Shown here in pieces: positions 6,415 to 14,610 of a stretch of 37,433 nt of DNA. The DNA comes from UBA6186 sp050012295 (GTDB lineage: Bacteria > Pseudomonadota > Gammaproteobacteria > UBA6186 > Azoamicaceae). Position 1 is the first letter of the stretch, and each line of letters opens with the position of its first letter. The stretch spans positions 1 through 37,433 of the forward strand of contig JBEKHL010000011.1 in assembly GCA_050012295.1 (NCBI GenBank), written 5' to 3'. The position numbers were made by a program, and so were the translations under genes. The notes under the pieces were generated by a model. The model saw nothing but the letters and a program-made list of their open reading frames with translations, ran no database searches and was not told the DNA's origin.

Positions 6415-8127
6415 ATGTGGAGACATAAGTTTTTATTAATAATATTTTTAGGATTATTTATTGGATTATTGGCAAAACTAATAAAGCTACAAGTTATTGA
6501 ACAAAAATTTTTAAAAAAACAAGGTAACTCTAGAGTAGTTAGAGTAGTAAACATACCACCGTATAGAGGTATGATTTTAGATAGAAACGGCGAGCCTTTA
6601 GCAGTTAGTACTAAAATAGAATCTATATGGTTAAATCCTAAAACATTTAATATTGATGATACTAACATTCCCAAATTATTATCTTTGTTAGAAATCAACA
6701 AAACCCAGTTAATCAATAAACTTAACCAATATGTTGACAAAGAATTTTTATATTTAAAACGCCACGTCTCCCCTAATATAGCTGCTAAGATTGCCGAATT
6801 AAATATTTCTGGAATAAATTTTAAATCAGAATATAAACGTTATTATCCAACCGGAGAAGTGTCGGCTCACATATTAGGATTTACTAATTTAGATGATCAA
6901 GGAATATCTGGCATGGAATACCTTTACGATAATAAATTACAAGGTACTGCTGGTAAAAAAATTGTTATTAATGACCGTCTTGGCAGAGAAGTAGAATATA
7001 TAAATAATATTCAAGATATGCAGCCTGGACAAGATCTAAAAAGTAGTATTGATCATAGATTACAATACTTAGCTCATAGAGAATTAAGAAATGGGATATT
7101 AAAACATAATGCTAAATCTGGTAGTGCAGTTATTTTAGATGTTAAAACTGGTGAAGTACTAGCTATGGTAAATCAGCCAACTTTTAATCCTAATGAAAAA
7201 ATCAAAAATATAAATAGTGATAAATATAGAAATATTGCCGTAACTGATTATTTTGAACCAGGTTCAACAATCAAAGTATTTAGTCTAGCAAGTGTATTAG
7301 AAAGAGGAGCATCACCTAATATGCTAGTAGACACTAATCCTGGATTTTGGCCATTAAGAGGCGGTGTTGTTAAAGATCTTAAAAATAACGGAGTTATTAA
7401 TATGGCAGCTATTTTACAAAACTCTAGTAATATAGGCATTAGCAAATTAGTTTTAGCAGATTTTTCTAACCACCCACATTCTGCTAATTCTTTATGGGAT
7501 ATGTATGATAGAGTGGGTTTTGGTTCGAGTACTAACAGTGGGTTCCCTGGAGAAAGCACCGGAGTGTTAAATTTACCAGGAAAACATCAACAATTTGTAT
7601 TAGCCACTATGTCTTTTGGTTATGCCATGGCAGCTACCCCTCTACAGCTTGCTAGGGCATATGCAGTACTAGGATCCCAAGGGATTAAAAAACCAGTAAG
7701 TTTTTTAAAATTACAAGAAACACCTATAGGAACTCGAGTAATGGATCCTAAAGTAACAGATCAAGTTATAGAATTATTATCTTTAGTTGCTAATCGTAGA
7801 ACATCAAGACTTACCAAAGTAGAAGGGTATAATGTTGCTGGTAAAACTGGAACCGCCCGCAAATTGGGTAAAGATAGCTCAGGTAAAAACAGCTATGATC
7901 AAAATAAACATTTATCGGTATTTTGTGGTTTAGCGCCAAGCACCTCCCCAAAATTTTCTATAGTAGTAACAGTTAACGAACCATCTACTAATGGTTATTA
8001 CGGTAACCAAGTAGCTGAACCAATTTTTGTTAAAATAGCCTCAGGAGCGTTACGCATTCTTAATGTTCCATCCGATCTAGATCGACAATCAATCCACGTT
8101 GCAGAAAGTGGAACTAACCATTCATGA
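6415..8127 (+). CDS. ftsI: Septal peptidoglycan transpeptidase FtsI (PBP3)
   Basis: At 570 residues it is close to E. coli FtsI (588). A single membrane helix lies at about 7-25, then the non-catalytic pedestal beginning with RGMILDRNGEPLAVST, then the penicillin-binding domain. The active-site motifs are complete: S284-T-I-K287, S337-S-N339 and K477-T-G479. The enzyme cross-links septal peptidoglycan in the periplasm with FtsW. The presence of an intact copy argues that this organism still builds septal peptidoglycan. The stop overlaps the murE start (ATGA at 8124-8127). Confidence 0.97.
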   Translation: MWRHKFLLIIFLGLFIGLLAKLIKLQVIEQKFLKKQGNSRVVRVVNIPPYRGMILDRNGEPLAVSTKIESIWLNPKTFNIDDTNIPKLLSLLEINKTQLINKLNQYVDKEFLYLKRHVSPNIAAKIAELNISGINFKSEYKRYYPTGEVSAHILGFTNLDDQGISGMEYLYDNKLQGTAGKKIVINDRLGREVEYINNIQDMQPGQDLKSSIDHRLQYLAHRELRNGILKHNAKSGSAVILDVKTGEVLAMVNQPTFNPNEKIKNINSDKYRNIAVTDYFEPGSTIKVFSLASVLERGASPNMLVDTNPGFWPLRGGVVKDLKNNGVINMAAILQNSSNIGISKLVLADFSNHPHSANSLWDMYDRVGFGSSTNSGFPGESTGVLNLPGKHQQFVLATMSFGYAMAATPLQLARAYAVLGSQGIKKPVSFLKLQETPIGTRVMDPKVTDQVIELLSLVANRRTSRLTKVEGYNVAGKTGTARKLGKDSSGKNSYDQNKHLSVFCGLAPSTSPKFSIVVTVNEPSTNGYYGNQVAEPIFVKIASGALRILNVPSDLDRQSIHVAESGTNHS

Positions 8128-9341
8128 ACATTGTTGGGGTTACCGGAACAAATGGCAAAACAACTTGTGTACATTTAATCTGTAATTTAATTAAAGATCA
8201 TACAAATTGCGCTAGTTTCGGTACACTCGGAATAAAACAATATATAAACGATTATTGTTTCGAAACTAAAACTACCCTAACAACATTAGGAAACCAAGAA
8301 CTACATAAAAATTTGTCTGAAGTTGCTAAAAACGATTGTAAATTTGTTGCCATGGAAGTATCGTCGCATGGTTTAGATCAAAAAAGAACTGCTAATGTTA
8401 ATTTTTCTGTAGCTGTGTTTACTAATTTGTCTCATGATCATCTAGATTATCATAAAACTATGGAACATTACTTTCAAACCAAAGTAAAATTATTTACTGA
8501 TTATACCCAAGAACTTAAATATGCTGTAATTAATTTAGACGATCCATATGGTTTAAAATTAATTGAAATTTTAATAAATAATAATCATAAATTAAAAATA
8601 ATCGGGTTTAGTACTAAAACTGCTAAAGAACATATTGATGTTAAAAACATAGATCGAATTACTTGTGAACAAATAACATTTAATACTTCTGGGATACAAG
8701 CCACTATCACCACTCCTTGGGGAACAAGTACGCTAAATACTCCCCTACTAGGTATACATAATTTAAGTAATTTAATAGCTAGTATTGCTGTATGCATGTG
8801 CTCATTTGATAATTTGCTGCTAACCGAACTCTTAGAAAAATGTAGTAAATTACAGCCTGCAACTGGTCGTTTACAACATATAAATGGATGGAACATAGAG
8901 TACCCTATAATAATTGATTATGCTCATACTCCAGACGGATTAGAAAAAGCTCTAAAAGCTATCAAGCAACATTACCATAATAAAAAAATTTGCTGTGTAT
9001 TTGGTTGCGGTGGTAATAGAGATGCCACTAAAAGACCAAAAATGCTGGAGGTGACTGATCATTATTGTGATGCAGTTATATTAACCCAAGATAACTCTAG
9101 ATTTGAAAATCCAGAACAAATTATTGCAGATATTTTAAGTTATAAAACCACCAAACTGCTTGAAGCTCCCATTGTAGAAATGGATCGAAAACAAGCGATT
9201 TATAAAGCAATAAAACATTATTACAAGGACTATATAATCTTAATTGCCGGTAAAGGACATGAAACCAAACAAATTATTGGCGATCAAGAATACCCATTTT
9301 GTGATGGAGAGGTAGCTGAGGAAGCGTTAAATAACGTATAA
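8124..9341 (+). CDS. murE: MurE ligase lacking the N-terminal UDP-binding domain
   Basis: MurE adds meso-diaminopimelate (or lysine) to UDP-MurNAc-L-Ala-D-Glu. This 405-residue copy begins MNIVGVTGTNGKTT, so the ATP loop GTNGKTT is at residues 8-14, whereas in E. coli MurE (495 aa) about 100 residues precede it. Domain 1, which binds the UDP part of the substrate, is thus missing. The central and C-terminal domains are complete: YHKTMEHYFQTK with the Lys expected to be carbamylated (K120), YAHTPD, GCGGNRD and GKGHE. The specificity motif is DNSR (323-326) in place of DNPR; the retained Arg favours diaminopimelate. The ATGA overlap with ftsI shows that the short start is the native one; no lost domain is readable upstream. 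Confidence 0.9.
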   Translation: MNIVGVTGTNGKTTCVHLICNLIKDHTNCASFGTLGIKQYINDYCFETKTTLTTLGNQELHKNLSEVAKNDCKFVAMEVSSHGLDQKRTANVNFSVAVFTNLSHDHLDYHKTMEHYFQTKVKLFTDYTQELKYAVINLDDPYGLKLIEILINNNHKLKIIGFSTKTAKEHIDVKNIDRITCEQITFNTSGIQATITTPWGTSTLNTPLLGIHNLSNLIASIAVCMCSFDNLLLTELLEKCSKLQPATGRLQHINGWNIEYPIIIDYAHTPDGLEKALKAIKQHYHNKKICCVFGCGGNRDATKRPKMLEVTDHYCDAVILTQDNSRFENPEQIIADILSYKTTKLLEAPIVEMDRKQAIYKAIKHYYKDYIILIAGKGHETKQIIGDQEYPFCDGEVAEEALNNV

Positions 9342-9367
9342 TTAAATTTAATTAAGGATATTTGTAT

Positions 9368-10459
9368 ATGCTACTTTGGATTTTTAATATATTACAACAT
9401 TCATTCAGTTTTTGTCATAGCTTATCGGTATTTGATTACATCACTTTAAGAATGGTATTAGCAGCTTTAACTTCACTATTAATATCATTATTAGTTGGAC
9501 CAAAAATGATTACCTGGCTTAGTAAAATGCAGTTGGGACAAATAATTAGACCTTGTGGTCCAATGAGCCATTTATCTAAAAGTGGCACCCCAACTATGGG
9601 CGGAGCATTAATTTTAACCTCAATTTTTATAACTACAATTTTATGGAGTAATCTAAACAATTATCATGTATGGCTAATTTTAGTAACAATTGTTAGTTTC
9701 GGCATTATAGGTTGGGTAGATGATTATAAAAAATTAGTACTTAAAAACCATAATGGATTACCTGCAAAATGGAAGTATTTTTGGCAATCATTTTGTGGTT
9801 TGATTGTAGCCATTATTTTATTTAAATTAGCCAAAACCCCCATAGAAACTAGCTTATTAGTGCCATTTTTTAAGAATATTGTATTACCATTAAATGGCTT
9901 ATTTATCATACTTAGCTATTTTGTAATAGTCGGAACTAGTAATGCTGTTAATTTAACAGATGGGTTAGACGGGTTGGCAATTATGCCAATCATCCTAATT
10001 AGCGGAGCTTTAGGAGTATTTGCTTACATCACTGGAAACATTAATTTTGCTAATTATTTAATACTACCTTATATTTCTGGGGTAGAAGAAATATCTGTTG
10101 TTTGTTCAGCAATCATTGGAGCTGGCTTAGGGTTTTTATGGTTTAACGCTTATCCAGCCCAAATTTTCATGGGAGATGTTGGCTCTTTAGGATTAGGAGC
10201 TACATTAGGGGTTATAGCTATAATTGTACGGCAAGAATTATTATTATTTGTAATGGGCGGGGTATTTGTGGCAGAAACGTTATCTGTTATTATTCAAGTT
10301 TGTTCCTACAAATTAACTGGCAAACGAATATTTCGTATGGCACCAATTCATCATCATTTTGAACTACAAGGTTGGCCAGAACCCAGAGTAATTGTAAGAT
10401 TTTGGATTATTACAGCAATTTTAGTATTATGTGCACTAGCAACTATTAAATTAAGATGA
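9368..10459 (+). CDS. mraY: Phospho-N-acetylmuramoyl-pentapeptide transferase MraY
   Basis: This 363-residue polytopic membrane enzyme transfers phospho-MurNAc-pentapeptide to undecaprenyl phosphate, forming lipid I. Diagnostic segments are GTPTMGG, DDYKK, NAVNLTDGLDGL, FMGDVGSLGLG and the cytosolic MAPIHHHFE loop. The catalytic Asp residues in DDYKK and TDGLDG and the HHH loop are present. The ATG at 9368 is chosen over an in-frame TTG at 9362 because the protein then starts MLLWIFN like E. coli MLVWL, and AGGA lies ten bases upstream. It follows murE by 26 bp where murF would normally lie, and overlaps murD by 4 bases. Confidence 0.97.
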   Translation: MLLWIFNILQHSFSFCHSLSVFDYITLRMVLAALTSLLISLLVGPKMITWLSKMQLGQIIRPCGPMSHLSKSGTPTMGGALILTSIFITTILWSNLNNYHVWLILVTIVSFGIIGWVDDYKKLVLKNHNGLPAKWKYFWQSFCGLIVAIILFKLAKTPIETSLLVPFFKNIVLPLNGLFIILSYFVIVGTSNAVNLTDGLDGLAIMPIILISGALGVFAYITGNINFANYLILPYISGVEEISVVCSAIIGAGLGFLWFNAYPAQIFMGDVGSLGLGATLGVIAIIVRQELLLFVMGGVFVAETLSVIIQVCSYKLTGKRIFRMAPIHHHFELQGWPEPRVIVRFWIITAILVLCALATIKLR

Positions 10460-11850
10460 AAAAAGATTTACATTATTGTGTTTTGGGACTTGGTATTACT
10501 GGAATTTCTTGTTTAGATTTTCTAATTAAAAAAAAAATAAAAAGAATTACTGCCATAGATCTTAAAAACAATTCAGAACTTTTACAACTAACCTATAAAT
10601 ACCCTCAAGTTAATTTTATTTTAGGTAGCGTCGAAATTCCTAGTGATGCAGAGCTACTAATACTAAGTCCTGGAATCGATCCATCTTTACCTAATATACA
10701 ACAAGCAATACAACGAGGAGCTAAGTTAACTAATGATATTAATATATTTTTAGAACAAATTAAGATTTTAAAACAAACCAAGCAAATCAGTATAGCAGCA
10801 ATAACTGGCACCAACGGTAAGACCACCGTTGTTAATGTACTAGCCAAAATGGCTCAACTATATGGTATTAAATATGCTTTATGTGGAAATGTTGGCGAAC
10901 CAGTTTTAAACCATTTATCCGATGATATTCAATTATATATTTTAGAATTATCTAGTTTTCAACTAGAATTAATTGAAAATTTATCTTGTAAACAAATTTT
11001 TGATGCCGCTTGTATTTTAAATGTTACTCCAGATCATTTAGATCGTTATATTGATTTTACCGCATATTGTGTTGCTAAATTAAATATTTACCACCAAGCT
11101 AAACATATCGTTTACTATAGAGAAGATCATAATACTAATCCAAATATAATATCTAAAGATCTAACTCATATAAAAATTAGTTCTTTTGGTAAAAGTGCTA
11201 CACACCATGAACAACATTTTGGTATAGATCCTGAAAACAAATGGTTAACCGAAGGACAACAAAAATTATTACTAATTTCCGAATTATCTCTATATGGCGA
11301 ACATAATATTTTAAATTCTCTAGCATGTTTAGCTATTGGTAAGATTTTACGTTTTCCAACCAATACTATGATTACCGTTCTTAAAAATTTTTCCGGTTTA
11401 GAACATAGATGTCAAACAATTGGAACTTTTACTGGAATTTCCTGGATTAACGATTCTAAAGGTACTAACATAGGCGCCACCATTGCAGCAATAACTTCCA
11501 CAATAAAATATTGTAATACAAAATTAATAATTATTTTAGGAGGAATTAATAAAAATGCTGATTTATCTATGTTACAACCTTATATGGCTAACAATTGTAA
11601 GGCAGCAATTTTAATTGGTAGCTGTAAAGAACAATTATTCGAAATGTTTAATAAAATCTTAGATTGCTACATAGCTATCGATTTAAAAATGGCAGTTTTT
11701 TTAGCCAAAAAAATTGCAACCACTGGTGATACTGTTTTACTTTCTCCTGCTTGCGCTAGTTTCGATATGTTTGAAAATTATAAACATCGTGGAGAAGTAT
11801 TCAAACAATATGTGTTAGAGTTAAATAATGCCAACACCACCTCAACCTAA
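10456..11850 (+). CDS. murD: UDP-MurNAc-L-alanine--D-glutamate ligase MurD
   Basis: This cytoplasmic Mur ligase of 464 residues adds D-Glu to UDP-MurNAc-L-Ala. It keeps all three domains: an N-terminal Rossmann-like domain with VLGLGITGISC, a central ATPase domain with AAITGTNGKTT, and a C-terminal domain with WINDSKGTN and LLSPACASFDMFENYKHRGE. The last two are MurD-specific. It is somewhat longer than E. coli MurD (438), with small insertions in the central region. In contrast to the neighbouring murE, its substrate-binding N-terminal domain is intact. The start overlaps mraY (ATGA) and its end overlaps ftsW by 23 bases. Confidence 0.96.
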   Translation: MKKDLHYCVLGLGITGISCLDFLIKKKIKRITAIDLKNNSELLQLTYKYPQVNFILGSVEIPSDAELLILSPGIDPSLPNIQQAIQRGAKLTNDINIFLEQIKILKQTKQISIAAITGTNGKTTVVNVLAKMAQLYGIKYALCGNVGEPVLNHLSDDIQLYILELSSFQLELIENLSCKQIFDAACILNVTPDHLDRYIDFTAYCVAKLNIYHQAKHIVYYREDHNTNPNIISKDLTHIKISSFGKSATHHEQHFGIDPENKWLTEGQQKLLLISELSLYGEHNILNSLACLAIGKILRFPTNTMITVLKNFSGLEHRCQTIGTFTGISWINDSKGTNIGATIAAITSTIKYCNTKLIIILGGINKNADLSMLQPYMANNCKAAILIGSCKEQLFEMFNKILDCYIAIDLKMAVFLAKKIATTGDTVLLSPACASFDMFENYKHRGEVFKQYVLELNNANTTST

Positions 11851-12967
11851 AATTTTATTTGATCCAATTCTATTATTCAGTTTTTTATTGCTAGTAGGTT
11901 TTAGTATAGTAATGGTAGCTTCTGCATCTATTTCTATTACAGAAAGATACAACGTGCCAGATTTTTATTTCGCTATTCATCATGCTATTTATCTGGGATT
12001 CAGTTTATGTTGTTTTTTCTTGCTAACATTAATCCCGATCAAATATATAGAAAAATTCTCAATATATAGCGCATTAAGTGGTATAATATTTTTAACTTTA
12101 GTCTTTATTCCAGGATTATCTAAATTAACCAATGGTTCTTTTAGATGGATTTTTTTAGGACCAATATCAATTCAAGCTTCTGAATTTACCAAATTATTAT
12201 CAATTATTTATATAGCTGGTTATTTGGTACGTAGACAAAACAATCTACGTAATAAACTTAGTGGCTTTTTAGTACCCTTAATGGTTCTATTGGCATTTGA
12301 TATTTTATTACTGTTAGAACCAGATTTTGGTACCATGATTATCATTAACTGTACAGCAATATGCTTACTATTTATAGCTGGAATTAAACTTAGATATTTA
12401 TTAATACTGTTATCTATTGCTAGTTTAGTAATGGTTAGTTTAGTTTTTAGCTCTACTTATCGATTAGAAAGAATTATAGCATTTTTAAATCCTTGGGATA
12501 ATCAATTTGATAAGGGGTATCAATTAGTACAATCTCTAATTGCCTTTGGTCGTGGGGGATGGTTTGGTATTGGATTAGGCGGTAGCGTACAAAAATTATT
12601 ATATCTACCAGAAGCTTATACTGATTTTATTTTTGCCATAATTGCAGAAGAATTAGGATTTGTAGGAGCTATGTTAGTAATATTATTATTTTCTATAATA
12701 ATATTGCGCTGCTTAACCATTGCTAAAATGGCTATGTTAGCCAAAAAAAAATTTATGGCATATTTAACATACGGAATATCGTTTTGGTTAGCCCTACAAT
12801 CTATAGTAAATATTGGGGTAAATATTGGTTTATTGCCCACTAAAGGCTTAACTCTACCATTTATTAGCTATGGCGGTAATAGCCTACTTTCTGTTTGTAT
12901 GGCCATTGCCATTATATTTAGAATTGATTTTGAGCTTAAAAATGATCTGCATCCAAAAAATTCTTAG
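11828..12967 (+). CDS. ftsW: Septal peptidoglycan polymerase FtsW (SEDS family)
   Basis: This 379-residue protein has about ten membrane helices. SEDS features include SFRWIFLGPISIQASEFTKL, LLLEPDFGTM, the YQLVQSLIAFGRGGWFGIGL segment with the key loop, LPEAYTDFIFAIIAEELGF and the final KGLTLPFISYGGNSLL. FtsW polymerises lipid II at the septum in complex with FtsI, which is encoded in the same operon. The start lies 23 bases inside murD. It is the last gene of the operon: murG, murC, ddl and ftsQAZ, which often follow, are not here, and the next gene is convergent after 6 bases. Confidence 0.96.
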   Translation: MPTPPQPKILFDPILLFSFLLLVGFSIVMVASASISITERYNVPDFYFAIHHAIYLGFSLCCFFLLTLIPIKYIEKFSIYSALSGIIFLTLVFIPGLSKLTNGSFRWIFLGPISIQASEFTKLLSIIYIAGYLVRRQNNLRNKLSGFLVPLMVLLAFDILLLLEPDFGTMIIINCTAICLLFIAGIKLRYLLILLSIASLVMVSLVFSSTYRLERIIAFLNPWDNQFDKGYQLVQSLIAFGRGGWFGIGLGGSVQKLLYLPEAYTDFIFAIIAEELGFVGAMLVILLFSIIILRCLTIAKMAMLAKKKFMAYLTYGISFWLALQSIVNIGVNIGLLPTKGLTLPFISYGGNSLLSVCMAIAIIFRIDFELKNDLHPKNS

Positions 12968-12973
12968 ACATTT

Positions 12974-13852
12974 TTAAACAGACTTTCCAGGAGTATTACT
13001 ACTAGAAGGTGACTTTTTTTCTATATTTCCAGCTAGACCACTAGAAGGTTGTAAACTTTTATGAGTTTGGCTAAATACTACTGGCTGTTTAAATTTTTCT
13101 TTTTCCTCTGCTGGTGTTCCTGTTTGAACTCTTGGTATTGGTGATGTTATTGGGGTTGGTATATCAGGTTCGATAGATTTTTTATTGAAAAACCCCCCTA
13201 TTTTCCTGGCAGTTTTAGTAAAAACTGCCAAAGCAGTTACCGCAGCAGCTGCAATTCCTAACGGTACAACAGGAATAGCCCCTGCTATTGCTGGAACAGC
13301 TACACTAAGTCCAGCTATTACTCCAGATCCTATTGTTGAGATCGCCCCTATTATTGCGGTATGCCCAGCTGTAATAATGGGGGCAGATGCTGTTGCAATA
13401 GTACCGATTACTGGCAAATGTGCTACAGCTGAAATAACAGCTACTGCTGGTGCACCCACACCCGATGCTACAGCTAAGCCTACTCCAGCAACTATCGCAG
13501 AACCTACTACAAGTTTAGTTGTACCAATAGCAATATCTTTTAATCCTTGTTTAAACCGTTCTCCATTTAGAGATATTACCCCTAACCCAGTTTTTACTAA
13601 TCCTCTACCAATCTGATAAGAACCACCAACAATTCCAGCAGTAACTGCTCCTACAGTGGTAACAACTGCCGTACTAACTATAGAAATTACTCCTATAGCT
13701 GCTGTTCCCAGCACTCTAGGTATAAACAATCCTATATCTTCCCACCATGGATCCCCTTTACCATCCCATAGTCTACTGAAGGTATTAGCGGTTCTATTAC
13801 CAACATTTTTTATAGCATTCCAAACATCAGATGCATTAAACGGGTATATCAT
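12974..13852 (-). CDS. Orphan Gly/Ala-rich membrane-active protein, candidate effector
   Basis: I recognise no family. From the start at 13850-13852 (AGGGA six bases upstream, preferred over an in-frame ATG at 13913-13915) it has 292 residues. A short hydrophilic head contains RLWDGKGDPWWEDIG. It is followed by a long stretch rich in Gly, Ala, Val and Ile (about 45-215), with possible membrane hairpins and GxxxG-like spacing, interrupted near residue 100 by LNGERFKQGLKD. The tail (about 220-292) is Pro/Ser/Thr-rich and looks disordered. Such an arrangement is seen in secreted proteins that insert into host membranes, but also in colicin-like toxins; the role is unknown. It is divergent from the coiled-coil gene at 13984 with 131 bp between. 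Confidence 0.6.
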   Translation of the reverse strand: MIYPFNASDVWNAIKNVGNRTANTFSRLWDGKGDPWWEDIGLFIPRVLGTAAIGVISIVSTAVVTTVGAVTAGIVGGSYQIGRGLVKTGLGVISLNGERFKQGLKDIAIGTTKLVVGSAIVAGVGLAVASGVGAPAVAVISAVAHLPVIGTIATASAPIITAGHTAIIGAISTIGSGVIAGLSVAVPAIAGAIPVVPLGIAAAAVTALAVFTKTARKIGGFFNKKSIEPDIPTPITSPIPRVQTGTPAEEKEKFKQPVVFSQTHKSLQPSSGLAGNIEKKSPSSSNTPGKSV

Positions 13853-13953
13853 ATAATCCCTAATTTTATTGTATATTTTGCTTTTATATACATATATACG
13901 ACTAAAAATTAACAAATAAGTTCACAAATTTACAGCAATTTATACTAAGTTTA

Positions 13954-13959
13954 TATAAT
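13954..13959 (+). promoter_or_regulatory. Probable -10 box of the coiled-coil gene
   Basis: TATAAT lies 24 bp before the ATG at 13984; the Shine-Dalgarno GGGGA is at 13974-13978. A TTTACA at 13929-13934 could be the -35 box but the spacer would be 19 bp, so the promoter is only a reasonable guess. Confidence 0.4.
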
Positions 13960-13983
13960 AATACAAAAATTTGGGGATTAGTT

Positions 13984-14595
13984 ATGCCTTTATTTAAAGC
14001 TAAAGAAGGTTCAATAAACGAACAATTACAAGAATTATCTAAATACATTAAAGAACTAAAAACACATTTAGAAAAAGATGATAACGATAAAATATCAATA
14101 GAATCTATAAACAAAATTAATAGTTTTTTAAGTAAAATAAATGATATAGCAACAGCTAAAGATAAAGAAAAAATTGAAAAATCCAAACAAAAAACTTTGG
14201 GTAAAACATTAAAAATAAAAGAACGCTTGCAAAAAATTGATAAAGATGTAAGTTTAATTCATACAGTACTAGTTTTAGAAAAAAAATTGTTACAAAAATT
14301 ATCAGAACAAAGTGAACAAATTAAATCAATATCAGAACAAACTTCACTGTTAATATCTAGAATTAACAGATTATCAGGAAAAGATAGTATAACTTCAAAG
14401 CAGGAACTAGCAACACAAATAGAAAAACTTAAACAATCAACCCCACCCACAACTATTTCCGATGCTGGTGGAGCATTATTATTTAAACCTAAAAGTCCCC
14501 CTAGTTTACGTAGCAATAGCAACTCTAGTTTAGGAGGACCTTCCTCCGAAGAAGGGGGAGCGTCATCCATTACTAAAGACAAGAAACAAAGATAA
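13984..14595 (+). CDS. Orphan coiled-coil protein, candidate effector
   Basis: This 203-residue, highly charged protein belongs to no family I recognise. Residues about 8-150 are almost all helix-forming, with heptad patterns (for example LQELSKYIKELKTHLEK and LLQKLSEQSEQIKSISEQ), so it is probably a long coiled coil or helical bundle. The last 50 residues are disordered, with PKSPPSLRSNSNSSLGGPSS and an acidic Gly/Ser stretch. There is no signal peptide or membrane segment. Divergent pairing with a membrane-active orphan suggests a common regulator or partnership, which is inference. A toxin-antitoxin pair is possible but the sizes and divergent layout are atypical. It ends 15 bp from the convergent ftsH-like gene. 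Confidence 0.6.
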   Translation: MPLFKAKEGSINEQLQELSKYIKELKTHLEKDDNDKISIESINKINSFLSKINDIATAKDKEKIEKSKQKTLGKTLKIKERLQKIDKDVSLIHTVLVLEKKLLQKLSEQSEQIKSISEQTSLLISRINRLSGKDSITSKQELATQIEKLKQSTPPTTISDAGGALLFKPKSPPSLRSNSNSSLGGPSSEEGGASSITKDKKQR

Positions 14596-14610
14596 ACAAA
14601 CAACTCAATA

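Noticed and set aside
8100..8130. A frameshift in ftsI or at the murE start that would hide the missing MurE domain
   Set aside because: FtsI ends normally after its KTG motif at the expected length, and the bases before 8124 encode only the FtsI tail; no MurE domain 1 motif is readable in any frame.
13185..13616. A 143-codon Ala/Thr/Pro-rich open frame on the plus strand
   Set aside because: It is exactly antisense to the Gly/Ala/Val-rich part of the minus-strand membrane protein; its composition is the mirror of GCN/GTN codons, and it has no ribosome-binding site.
13984..14595. Coiled-coil gene as the antitoxin of a toxin-antitoxin pair with the divergent membrane protein
   Set aside because: The genes are divergent, both are large and neither has a known toxin or DNA-binding motif.
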